Shown here: positions 17,726-24,741 of the stretch, piece by piece
How the letters are laid out: every line of letters begins with the position of its first letter
How positions within the stretch are numbered: position 1 is the first letter of the stretch
Position numbers and translations under genes: made by a program
Notes under the pieces: model-generated
What the model was told of the DNA's origin: nothing
Database searches by the model: none
What the model saw: the letters and a program-made list of their open reading frames with translations, nothing else
Assembly (NCBI RefSeq): GCF_001029105.3
Contig: NZ_CP011808.2
Span: 248,001-312,000, forward strand
Source of the DNA: Pandoraea faecigallinarum
GTDB lineage: Bacteria; Pseudomonadota; Gammaproteobacteria; Burkholderiales; Burkholderiaceae
Direction of reading: 5' to 3'
DNA: 64,000 nt

Positions 17726-17914
17726 CTATCTGTTGATCCTATCGTCGGGATATGGCTGAGCCGGTGATGGCGGTTCAGCAGCGGCCTGCATACGCGCCCT
17801 CAGTTCAACAACGAGTTGCGCATTTCTCGAACGCTGTTCGTCCTTGGCCCGCGTGACCAACCAGTCATGGAGCGCCCTCGGAATGCGATACTGCGAACGA
17901 ATGACCTCCTCCAT
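17726..17914 (-). CDS. Ribbon-helix-helix (Arc-like) regulator heading the virB operon
   Basis: This 62-aa protein opens MEEVIRSQYRIPRALHDWL and continues RSRNAQLVVELRARMQ. The beta strand followed by two helices is the Arc/MetJ fold, which binds DNA as a dimer of dimers. GGAGG lies 4 nt before the ATG. It is transcribed toward virB2 and diverges from a paralog at 17993. Small RHH proteins such as TrwA regulate transfer operons and bind oriT, so it may autoregulate the locus. Confidence 0.8.
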   Translation of the reverse strand: MEEVIRSQYRIPRALHDWLVTRAKDEQRSRNAQLVVELRARMQAAAEPPSPAQPYPDDRINR

Positions 17915-17930
17915 TCCGCCTCCATATTTT

Positions 17931-17958
17931 AGTCACTATCAAGTGACTTACAGTCACT
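17931..17958. promoter_or_regulatory. Three-site operator between divergent RHH genes
   Basis: The sites are AGTCACT (17931-17937), its exact inverted copy AGTGACT (17942-17948) and a second direct copy AGTCACT (17952-17958), separated by 4 and 3 bp. Half-sites about 10-11 bp apart on one DNA face are what dimeric ribbon-helix-helix repressors bind. It lies midway between the two RHH genes and probably controls both directions. Confidence 0.7.
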
Positions 17959-17992
17959 ATACGTCAGTGCCTCGGCAGTGTCAAATAGACGC

Positions 17993-18268
17993 ATGGAAGA
18001 TACCCACCGCTCTCAATACCGCCTGCCTTGGGCCCTCTATGAGGCGGTGAAAGCCGCGGCCGAAAAGAACCGCCGCCCTTTGAATGCCGAGTTGGTCGCC
18101 CGCCTGGAAACGACGTTTCCCCAACTCAGTGTTGGCGCGTCTGCCGAGACCCATCAGCTTTACGACACCGTCTCGAAAATGACATTGGCCGAGGTCATGA
18201 CGCCCGCTGAGCTGACGACGCTTGCTGAGCGTATGGTGCAAATTGCCTCGGGGCGTGGCACTAAATAG
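17993..18268 (+). CDS. Second ribbon-helix-helix regulator (paralog, divergent)
   Basis: This 91-aa protein begins MEDTHRSQYRLPWALYEAV. I chose the ATG at 17993 over a GTG at 17978 because the sequence then aligns from residue 1 with the divergent paralog (MEEVIRSQYRIPRALHDWL). An Arc-like fold (residues 1-40) is followed by a C-terminal helical extension (KMTLAEVMTPAELTTLAER) that the paralog lacks and that may mediate oligomerisation. It is a likely partner or competitor at the shared operator. Confidence 0.78.
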   Translation: MEDTHRSQYRLPWALYEAVKAAAEKNRRPLNAELVARLETTFPQLSVGASAETHQLYDTVSKMTLAEVMTPAELTTLAERMVQIASGRGTK

Positions 18269-18323
18269 CCACTTCCATGCATGACCCCACTGTCTCCCAA
18301 CCAGCCTGGCGAACTCAAGCCCC

Positions 18324-19325
18324 TCACTTCGTCTTGTCAACGAGGTACTTTTGTACTAAAGGACGCTTCGTGGCGAGTTTTGGTCCCATCATCGCGAACC
18401 ACATCGGTGGGATGAGCGCGAGGCAAAACATATGGAGATAGCCACCTGGGAGCGATGCCCCTCTCGCGCGCAGTTGGTTATACGGCGTCGTTGCCTTGAG
18501 ATGGTGATGTTCATGTAGCCCGTTGTTGACGAGCAAGCGGTTCGACAGCCAATAGTCAACCTCCCACGCCACATGTTCCGCTGAGACTTCGGTGCTGAGG
18601 CCGTAGTGCTGGATGTAGCCGATCACCTCAACCACAAAGGCAGACACAACACCCTGCGTCGCGAAGAGAGCTCCGCTTTTCCACCCGCCATATAGCGAGA
18701 AGGCAACCAGCGCAGCGCCCCACACGATGCTGCGTGTGATCACCCTGTTTTGCAAAGCATGAGAGACACGCTGTTCCTCCGCTGCGGTAGCAGAGCGAAG
18801 CGCGGTAAGAAAAGAAGGCACCACATGCCGCCACACGGACACGCCGGCCGGCGCGGTCGACCCAAACCGAGCGTCGCCCACATGTGCGTGGTGGAGATGG
18901 TGGGCCATTTGATAGTGCGGGTATCCCGCGAGCACAAAAGTGACGTCAGCGAACGCTCTCGACACACGACTATGCCGGTGCATGGCCTCGTGAGCGTGCG
19001 CCATGGCAAACGCACTTAGCGCGCCCGTGCCGAGCGCCAATCCCGCCCAATTTGCCAGGTGCGCCGTGCTGGCACGCGCCACCGCCACCAGCAGCGTCAT
19101 GCCCCACATGCAGATGAACATAACGGGAATTCCCGCGCTGACTTCGGCGAGCGGTGCGCCGCCGACGCGCTCAGTGCGGCCGATTAGCGCGTCAAACAGC
19201 GGGATCGCGACGACCACCATAAGCACGAATATCCAGGGGCGATCGCAAACAAACGAACTGAGCGCAATGGCTGGCACACTCAAGGCTAGCCAGAAGCCAC
19301 CGCGAACGTCACGCAAACAAGCCAT
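18324..19325 (-). CDS. AlkB-like membrane diiron monooxygenase/desaturase
   Basis: This 333-aa integral membrane protein has the histidine clusters of the alkane/xylene monooxygenase family: HAHEAMHRH (110-118), HHLHHAH (142-148), IGYIQHYGL (235-243, the NYxEHYGL signature) and LHEHHHLKATTPY (270-282). These bind two irons and insert oxygen into an aliphatic chain. Hydrophobic segments surround them. It is shorter than AlkB (about 400 aa). It overlaps the LuxR gene by 17 nt, so it is translationally coupled and probably quorum controlled. The substrate is unknown; a fatty acid or signal-like lipid is a guess. Confidence 0.82.
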   Translation of the reverse strand: MACLRDVRGGFWLALSVPAIALSSFVCDRPWIFVLMVVVAIPLFDALIGRTERVGGAPLAEVSAGIPVMFICMWGMTLLVAVARASTAHLANWAGLALGTGALSAFAMAHAHEAMHRHSRVSRAFADVTFVLAGYPHYQMAHHLHHAHVGDARFGSTAPAGVSVWRHVVPSFLTALRSATAAEEQRVSHALQNRVITRSIVWGAALVAFSLYGGWKSGALFATQGVVSAFVVEVIGYIQHYGLSTEVSAEHVAWEVDYWLSNRLLVNNGLHEHHHLKATTPYNQLRARGASLPGGYLHMFCLALIPPMWFAMMGPKLATKRPLVQKYLVDKTK

Positions 19326-20022
19326 TTTCTTCTGCGAATCTCACCGCGGCAAAGATATTTGCAGCACCCGTTTTTCTGTTGATATGCGAAAAAAGCCGGT
19401 AGACGGTAGTCGCGGAAACGCTCAGCTCCCGGGCGATTTGCTCCGCGTTGAAACCGTCCTTGACATATGCGACGATCGAGAGCTCGCGTTCTGTTAAACC
19501 GCAGTCCATCAAAACCTCTTCCCGATAGCTCCGACAAGACCAGTCAAGAAGCTCTAACGCGAGGAGTCTGAAAAAGGCCCTTCCTTCCCTCAGCTTCGGT
19601 TCGCCAATACTGACGGCCTCGCTGGAGCCCAGATACAGCACCCCTATGCGTCCTTTATCGCTGGCATGGGCGGGAACAATATAGGCGCTACGGAAACCAT
19701 AATCGGCCGCCACCTCGATCATCTTTCTCTGGCCAGCGGTATGCAATGGAAGATGGCTGCCTTGGACAGGTAGCGTATTGGACCGCGCGTAGTTGAGGCA
19801 CGGATCTGTAAGATACCAGCGGTTCGCGTTGTACAGCTGGCACCATTCTGGGCGGCAGCCGATCAAAAACCGGTGCGTCGAGCGTTCAACGGATTGATCC
19901 ACAGGGTGCAGCGAGGCAAAAACAAACCACTCCGCGTGCCGCGCAGCGGTCCCTTCCCTAATGAGTGGCAACAGGGCAACCTCATCCGCAGCACTCTGGA
20001 TCCTTTCAAAGTAGTCGTCCAT
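19309..20022 (-). CDS. LuxR-family quorum-sensing regulator
   Basis: This 237-aa protein has an N-terminal autoinducer-binding domain that keeps the key residues W60, Y64 and the D73-P74 pair (PEWCQLYNANRWYLTDPCL), equivalent to TraR W57, Y61 and D70. The C-terminal GerE helix-turn-helix is LTERELSIVAYVKDG followed by ARELSVSATTVYRL. No luxI synthase is in the window, so here it is a solo receptor. It overlaps its upstream and downstream neighbours by 17 nt each, within a four-gene operon. Confidence 0.9.
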   Translation of the reverse strand: MDDYFERIQSAADEVALLPLIREGTAARHAEWFVFASLHPVDQSVERSTHRFLIGCRPEWCQLYNANRWYLTDPCLNYARSNTLPVQGSHLPLHTAGQRKMIEVAADYGFRSAYIVPAHASDKGRIGVLYLGSSEAVSIGEPKLREGRAFFRLLALELLDWSCRSYREEVLMDCGLTERELSIVAYVKDGFNAEQIARELSVSATTVYRLFSHINRKTGAANIFAAVRFAEENGLFA

Positions 20023-20305
20023 TCATCGGCCCACTACGCAAACCCGTATACGGCGATCTGTAACACGCCTCAATATGCTTAACCACTTCGTCATACAGCG
20101 GTTTTAAGACGGTATAGTAGCTATCGGCTTGGGCAAACTTGCGCAGTTCGCTTCGTGAGCTAATGGGAAATAGCTGCACCAACGTCATCGCGTCAGCCTG
20201 AACCAAGCGGCGCTCAAGAACAAAGTCGTCAATCACCTGGTATAGGCGCAGACACACCGCTTCGCCCTCTGTATGAACAGAACTCTCATAGATCAAGTTC
20301 TTCAT
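20006..20305 (-). CDS. Unknown 99-aa protein in the LuxR/oxygenase operon
   Basis: This small soluble, mostly helical protein (MKNLIYESSVHTEGEAVCLR at its start) has no motif I recognise. It overlaps the zinc-ribbon gene by 20 nt and luxR by 17 nt, so it is almost certainly expressed with them. It may be a partner of the regulator or of the zinc-ribbon protein. Confidence 0.65.
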   Translation of the reverse strand: MKNLIYESSVHTEGEAVCLRLYQVIDDFVLERRLVQADAMTLVQLFPISSRSELRKFAQADSYYTVLKPLYDEVVKHIEACYRSPYTGLRSGPMNGRLL

Positions 20306-20576
20306 CGTCTTCGTCCACAGACTTGAACCCGCACGTAGCGCATGCGAAAGCTGGAAAACCTCCTCCAGTCATCGACGTCGCCACGTCGTCACTCGCGCAC
20401 TGGGGGCATTCACGCAGAAGCACCGTGAAGTTCGTTGCGCATTCGGGGCACAGCATTCCCTGCGCTTCACCTTCTTGAATGGCTTCCCAAAGATCGCGGA
20501 TGACTGCGTTACACGCCGGGCACCCGATAGTCAGACAACTTTTCACGGTTATCGGCAGTTTGCGTCTCAGGTTCAT
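20286..20576 (-). CDS. Zinc-ribbon protein, first gene of the LuxR/oxygenase operon
   Basis: This 96-aa protein has four CxxC pairs (CPAC, CPEC, CPQC, CATC), enough for two zinc ribbons, and an acidic tail DEDDEELDL. It is not a standard rubredoxin, which would be the expected electron donor of an AlkB enzyme, because the CPxCG spacing and aromatic core are absent. A metal-binding or nucleic-acid-binding role is possible. It leads the operon. Confidence 0.7.
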   Translation of the reverse strand: MNLRRKLPITVKSCLTIGCPACNAVIRDLWEAIQEGEAQGMLCPECATNFTVLLRECPQCASDDVATSMTGGGFPAFACATCGFKSVDEDDEELDL

Positions 20577-20891
20577 CTGTCACACTCTAACGCTCCCGGC
20601 GCGGCAGATGTGACGACTTGGCAGATTTGATGGATCAGAAGCTGTCAGTAGCTAACATTAATTATCATAGGCATTTGCCCGAACACGCCGAAACCCACAG
20701 AAACCATCGAATGCGACGCCGCCCTGTTTGCCTCCCCCCAAATGCACGGGAAGGCTTCAAACGCGCCACAGCTGCAATGTATATATATCTATATATATGG
20801 ATATGCTACTAAAATCACGCATTGCCCGGCCATCCTGACTTTGCATGGGTGAACTTGCTTCTGTTCTCGACATGGAACTTCAGCCCGACAC
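20577..20891. promoter_or_regulatory. Intergenic region upstream of the LuxR/oxygenase operon
   Basis: These 315 bp hold no gene. The half next to the zinc-ribbon gene should contain the operon promoter, but I could not find a convincing lux box or paired -35/-10 hexamers. An alternating TA tract (about 20779-20802) marks an easily melted segment near the resolvase gene end. Confidence 0.35.
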
Positions 20892-21563
20892 TTACGCATC
20901 GGTCAGCGGTACAGCGCCAAGTTCCGGCGCCGTCGGTTTCGTGTTGCGCTCACCGTACCGGATCGCACGGCTGATCGTGCTTCGGCTGCAACCGATGGTC
21001 CGTTGTACGACAGACCACGAACTTCCGCTGGCCAGTAAGCGATTGATGACACCATACCGCGTGTGGTCCACCTGACGGCCGAGATACTTGCCAGCCATCT
21101 TGGCCTTGGCAATGCCTTGCGCCTGCCGTTCGCGGCGTTGCTCGTAGTCCCGGCGCGCAATGGCAGCGAGCATATCCATGAGCATGTCGTTGATCGCGCC
21201 GAACATCCGCGCATCAAATTCGTATTGGCTGGGTGCCAGGTGCTGCCATGTGGTCGGCACATTCACAGCCACCACGCGTACCTCGCGCTCACGGATCAGC
21301 CCTTTTAACTTTTCCCACTCCTGAGCGGGAAGACGCGAGAGCCGATCTACGTCTTCCACCAGCAGCACGTCATGTGGGCGGCAATCTGCCAGCAAGCGGA
21401 ATAGCGCGGGTCGATCCAAGCGAGCGCCCGATTCATTCTCGGCGTAGTAGCCACATATCACCACGCCGCGTTCATGCGCAAAAGTGTCCAGCGTATGCTG
21501 GGCTCTGCGGGCATCCTGCTCGTTGGTGGAAGCGCGCAGGTAAGCGCGAACGAAGGTGGTCAT
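20892..21563 (-). CDS. Serine recombinase (resolvase/invertase family)
   Basis: This 223-aa protein begins MTTFVRAYLRASTNEQDA, with the catalytic serine in LRASTNEQDA. It has the family motifs ENESGARLDRP, LLVEDVDRLSRL and a C-terminal Hin-like helix-turn-helix (GSSWSVVQRTIGCSRSTISR). I took the ATG at 21563, not the frame start at 21617. Its usual job is resolving plasmid multimers or cointegrates. The upstream 120 bp is repeated in inverse at about 45965-46071. Confidence 0.92.
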   Translation of the reverse strand: MTTFVRAYLRASTNEQDARRAQHTLDTFAHERGVVICGYYAENESGARLDRPALFRLLADCRPHDVLLVEDVDRLSRLPAQEWEKLKGLIREREVRVVAVNVPTTWQHLAPSQYEFDARMFGAINDMLMDMLAAIARRDYEQRRERQAQGIAKAKMAGKYLGRQVDHTRYGVINRLLASGSSWSVVQRTIGCSRSTISRAIRYGERNTKPTAPELGAVPLTDA

Positions 21564-21685
21564 GGTCCTGTTAGGGTCAAATGGGCGAACTGGTCTCATT
21601 AGGCTTTGCGCGATCACTCAAACAGTACCAAAGTTTGTCAGTTCGTTAAAGGCATACTCAAAGCGAACTGCCTAATAATTTTGAG
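21564..21685. other. Upstream region of the resolvase, candidate res site
   Basis: This segment, with GTACCAAAGTTTGTCAGTTC as its core, recurs almost identically in inverse orientation at 45965-46071 beside a decayed resolvase copy. Serine resolvases normally act at sites just upstream of their own gene, so it is a candidate recombination site. An IS3 element borders it. Confidence 0.4.
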
Positions 21686-22909
21686 TGACGTGTCCCCGGA
21701 AACTGGACAGTTTAAAACTGGAGAGGGGCTGCCCCTTTGGGTTGTACTGACCACTTTTGGACGAACTCGCTTGGGGTCAGATGGCCGAGCGAGCTGTGGG
21801 GACGATGATGGTTGTAGTCGTGCTGCCAAGCCGTCATTTTTTCTCGGAGGTCGTATAGCGTGACGAATTCATGCACGTTAAGGAATTCATCACGCAATCG
21901 ACCATTGAAAGACTCGATCAGTCCATTATCGGTCGGCTTACCGGGGCGTGTGTAGTCGAGTTTCACCCCACGCCGGTATGCCCAGTCGTCTAGAGCGCGG
22001 GAGGTGAACTCTGTGCCGTTGTCCACGGTGATGGATTCGGGCCATCCACGAAGGAGCGCAGAACGATCCAGTGCTTGGCCAACCGCACGGCCGGTCTGTC
22101 GAAAGTTGGCCTCCAGACAGACACTCTCGCGACTCCATTGATCGATGACAGAATGCGAAAGCGGCGCCCATCAAGCATCTGATCATGAACGAAGTCCATG
22201 CTCCAGTGCTGATTCGGTCCGGTAGGCACCGGCGGCTTGCCTCGCAGCAGGGCGATGCGTTTGCGGCGCTTGACCTTCATCCGCAACTGCAACCCCTCCA
22301 GGCTGTAGAGCCGATAGATGCGCTTTTTGCCCACCTCCCAGCCCTCGCGATGCAACATCACCAGCACCCGCCGGTAGCCAAACCGCGGGCGACTTAAGGC
22401 GATGTCCCGGATGCGTTGGCGCAGCGCACTTTGATCTCGCGCATGACTCTTCGCGTACCAAGTCGAACGCTGTAGCAACGCCAGCGCGCAGGAACGTTGC
22501 ACGCTGATCTGAAAGCGCTCTTGCATCCAAGCCGCCAGCTCGCGCCGTTTGGCGGCCTTCAGACTTTTTTTTCGCACCACCTCTTGCAGGATCTGCTTAT
22601 CGAGCGTCAGGTCGGCGACGATACGCCGTAGGCGTGCGTTCTCATCTTCGAGCTGCTTGAGCTTGCGCATCTCGCTTACGCCGAAGTCGGCGTACTTCTT
22701 CTTCCATGTGTAGAAGGTTGCCTCCGACACACCAATTTGCCGACAGACGTCGACCACCGGCGTGCCGCTCTCGGCCAGTCGCAGTGCAAAGGCGATCTGC
22801 TCTTCGGTAAATCTCGAGCGTTTCATGGCGACTCCTCGCCCCGTTTGGGGCGCCGAGAAGCAACTTTACCTCTAGTTTTGACCTGTACCGATATTCCGGG
22901 GACACGTCA
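21686..22909 (-). mobile_element. IS3-family element (transposase frameshifted)
   Basis: The ends are exact inverted repeats, TGACGTGTCCCCGGAA (21686-21701) and its complement ending at 22909, giving a 1224-bp element. It sits in the middle of an IS5-family transposase gene whose 5' part remains at 22910-23250. No clear target duplication is visible. Confidence 0.85.
21712..22826 (-). pseudogene. IS3-family transposase, one frameshift in the DDE domain
   Basis: The OrfA part (MKRSRFTEEQIAFALRLA) and OrfB part are joined through an A8 run near 22565, the kind of site used for programmed frameshifting in IS3. A second disruption near 22150, after GRRFRILS, shifts the frame, so the DDE core continues in another frame as VDNGTEFTSRALDDW and ends at 21712. 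The catalytic core is therefore split and the copy is probably inactive. Confidence 0.82.
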
Positions 22910-23250
22910 ATCAGCCTTTCCTTGAATGTCCAGATCATCGTACGATCGGGCGCCTGCGAACTCTGGCGCAGCCTCACGAAGCGCTGAAAGCTCAGCCGAT
23001 CGAGCAGCTGGAATTCCATCTGCTCGTCGCTGAGGTTGTAGAGTTGCTGAACGACCAGCACTCGCACCATCAGCTCGGTGGGAAATGGCGGACGGCCACC
23101 GCACTCGCGGCCCGGCCTCGGCGCCGCCTCGTCGATCTGCGCGGCGAGTGCCACAAAGTCCACGTGTTCGCTTAGCTTGCTCAGCGCATCCCCTATCCGG
23201 TCCAGCTTGCTCTCTCGTTCCTGCTCTGCAAACAGACTGATCTTGATCAT
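22910..23250 (-). pseudogene. IS5-family transposase, N-terminal fragment
   Basis: About 113 residues starting MIKISLFAEQERESKLDRI and including GGRPPFPTELMVRVLVVQQL match the N-terminal domain of IS5-group transposases. The frame is cut by the IS3 right end at 22909 and the rest of the gene is not found on the other side. Confidence 0.8.
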
Positions 23251-23497
23251 CCCAACATCCTCGTGCCTTGCCCGTCCATTACAACATCATGCCTGCGTAT
23301 CGGCGGTTTTTCGAGGTGCCCGATAGCCGGCGCGCCGACCGGCGGTGGGCAGTACTCGAAATACACGGCTGAGATCGATTCTTATTTAATGCGCAACATC
23401 GCGGCTGGATGGCCTACCGGCAAGGCAGTGGGAGCGGCCCGGGGCCACCCGTGTCCGGCGGCTCATCCCGTCGCGGTCGGAAATCAGTTGTTTTCCG
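23251..23497. other. Non-coding stretch between IS5 remnant and mazF
   Basis: I see no gene. It probably includes the terminal repeat of the broken IS5 element and the 3' flank of mazF. Confidence 0.35.
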
Positions 23498-23824
23498 TCA
23501 CTTGGCGATGCCTAGAAACACCGCCAAACAGCGCTCGACCTCCACCAGCGCATCCGCGTCGATGTGGCCGAAAGCGGGCCCGACCTTTTCGCGCATCACC
23601 GTCATCGCCTTGTCTACCATCACTTGCGAAGGCTTCTGCAATCCGTTTTCGGCACCCGGTTGTATCGTGACACGAAGCAGCGGCGCGGCCGCCAGCGTGC
23701 TAGTGATGGGTAATACCGTAACGCTCGTGTGCTCGCCAAACTGGTTGGCTTGGATAACCAACGCGGGCCTTGGCTTGCCAAAGTCACCTTGCATGGCGAT
23801 GGTCACGAAGTCGCCGCGCATCAT
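23498..23824 (-). CDS. mazF: MazF/PemK-family mRNA interferase toxin
   Basis: This 108-aa protein starts MMRGDFVTIAMQGDFGKPRP and keeps the family pattern GKPRPALVIQ, VTVLPITS and KPSQVMVDKAMTV. Such toxins cut RNA at short sequences until neutralised by the antitoxin. The ATG at 23824 overlaps the antitoxin stop by 4 nt (ATGA). The gene appears intact. Confidence 0.9.
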   Translation of the reverse strand: MMRGDFVTIAMQGDFGKPRPALVIQANQFGEHTSVTVLPITSTLAAAPLLRVTIQPGAENGLQKPSQVMVDKAMTVMREKVGPAFGHIDADALVEVERCLAVFLGIAK

Positions 23825-24039
23825 TCCGTCCAGCCTTCCACGTCCGCCAAAGCTCCATCCATGAACTGCTGCATGGCTGTGTCGGTCGTGTCCGCCTGCG
23901 TCACTAGGCGGCACTGGCGCCGGCATTCCTCCGCGAAATCTGGGCGACGGGTGTCTGGCACCCAAATCTGAACCGGGCGGAGTCCTGCCATGCGAAGGGC
24001 ATCGCGGTGCTTCCGAACTCGTGAATTGACGTGTGCCAT
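23821..24039 (-). CDS. mazE: MazE-type antitoxin (DUF3018-like)
   Basis: This 72-aa protein starts MAHVNSRVRKHRDALRMAG. RMAGLRPVQIWVPDTRRPDF is typical of antitoxins paired with MazF in proteobacteria: an N-terminal DNA-binding part and an acidic C-terminus that wraps the toxin. GGAGGG lies 5 nt before the ATG at 24039. The longer upstream frame is not needed. Confidence 0.85.
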   Translation of the reverse strand: MAHVNSRVRKHRDALRMAGLRPVQIWVPDTRRPDFAEECRRQCRLVTQADTTDTAMQQFMDGALADVEGWTE

Positions 24040-24056
24040 GGTGGCCCTCCTTTTCG

Positions 24057-24099
24057 TTACATGCAACATACTACGCCCCTTGCTTGTCACATGCAACAA
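24057..24099 (-). promoter_or_regulatory. Repeated operator-like sites upstream of mazEF
   Basis: GTTACATGCAACAT (24057-24070) and GTCACATGCAACAA (24086-24099) are near-identical direct repeats with a 29-bp period, about three helical turns, just upstream of the antitoxin start. They are good candidates for autoregulatory MazE/MazEF sites. Confidence 0.5.
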
Positions 24100-24119
24100 T
24101 GCTCGTGGCAACTTCCCAT

Positions 24120-24420
24120 GCGGCGGAAATTTTGGCGTTTCCGGCGTACATCTCATACCTGGTGAGCGATGGCTATCTGGCCGGCAATCCGCTCGCGCTG
24201 CGCCGCGAGCGTACGACTTCAGCCAGACGATCCCGCCGTGTCGAGCACTATCTCGATCACGCGCTGTAGGACCACGCGCTCGTAAGCGTCGAGCAGTGGC
24301 CGCGTCTGAGCGAATGCGACCAGCAGCACTACGAGCGCAGCCGCTGGCTGATCCGCCTGCTGTACCACACCGCGCTACGTGTCTCGGAAGCCGCCCACGC
24401 GAAGGCGGCGGACTTCTAGG
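24120..24420 (+). pseudogene. Tyrosine recombinase (phage-integrase family) remnant
   Basis: The frame reads FPAYISYLVSDGYLAGNPLA, then VEHYLDHAL, a stop (TAG at 24267-24269), and goes on in the same frame with DHALVSVEQWPRLSE and LLYHTALRVSEA, where the conserved Arg of the recombinase box I lies. The gene is truncated at both ends and carries an internal stop, so it is dead. It is a scar of an integrase-type element. Confidence 0.7.
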
Positions 24421-24425
24421 CGGAT

Positions 24426-24612
24426 TCAACCGGTCGTCGCAACATCGGATTGTTGAACAGTTTTTAGGTACTCGTCCAAGGCTTCCGCAGGCGTCTTCCA
24501 GCCAAGCGTTTTGCGGGGCCTGGAGTTCAACGTGTTCGCAACAGCCTGGATCTCTCGAGCACTCCAGCGAGACAGATCCGTGCCCTTTGGAAAGTATTGT
24601 CGTAGAAGGCCG
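24426..24612 (-). pseudogene. IS30-family transposase, C-terminal fragment
   Basis: The minus frame reads LLRQYFPKGTDLSRWSAREI and RPRKTLGWKTPAEALDEYL before a TGA at 24426-24428, the hallmark IS30 C-terminus. It continues exactly in frame into the second half at 28536-28707 once the intervening IS3/IS21 composite and one GGCCG duplicate are removed. Confidence 0.88.
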
Positions 24613-24741
24613 TGTCAGCGTCGGATAGATACTCCTCATTTTCGTCGAAGTAATTTTCCCCAGTTTTTGTCTGGCGCCGCCGCGTAAGCGGCGGCGCCCT
24701 CCCGATCACCGACCATATCCCACTACGGATCCGTCGAGGGG

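Noticed and set aside
20286..20576. Rubredoxin for the AlkB-like enzyme
   Set aside because: The CxxC pairs lack the CPxCG spacing and aromatic residues of rubredoxins.
20577..20700. A lux box upstream of the zinc-ribbon gene
   Set aside because: Only partial matches such as CTGACAGCTTCTGAT were found, without the required dyad.
20779..20802. Alternating TA tract as a replication origin
   Set aside because: It is too short, without iterons or a DnaA-like box, and there is no rep gene nearby.
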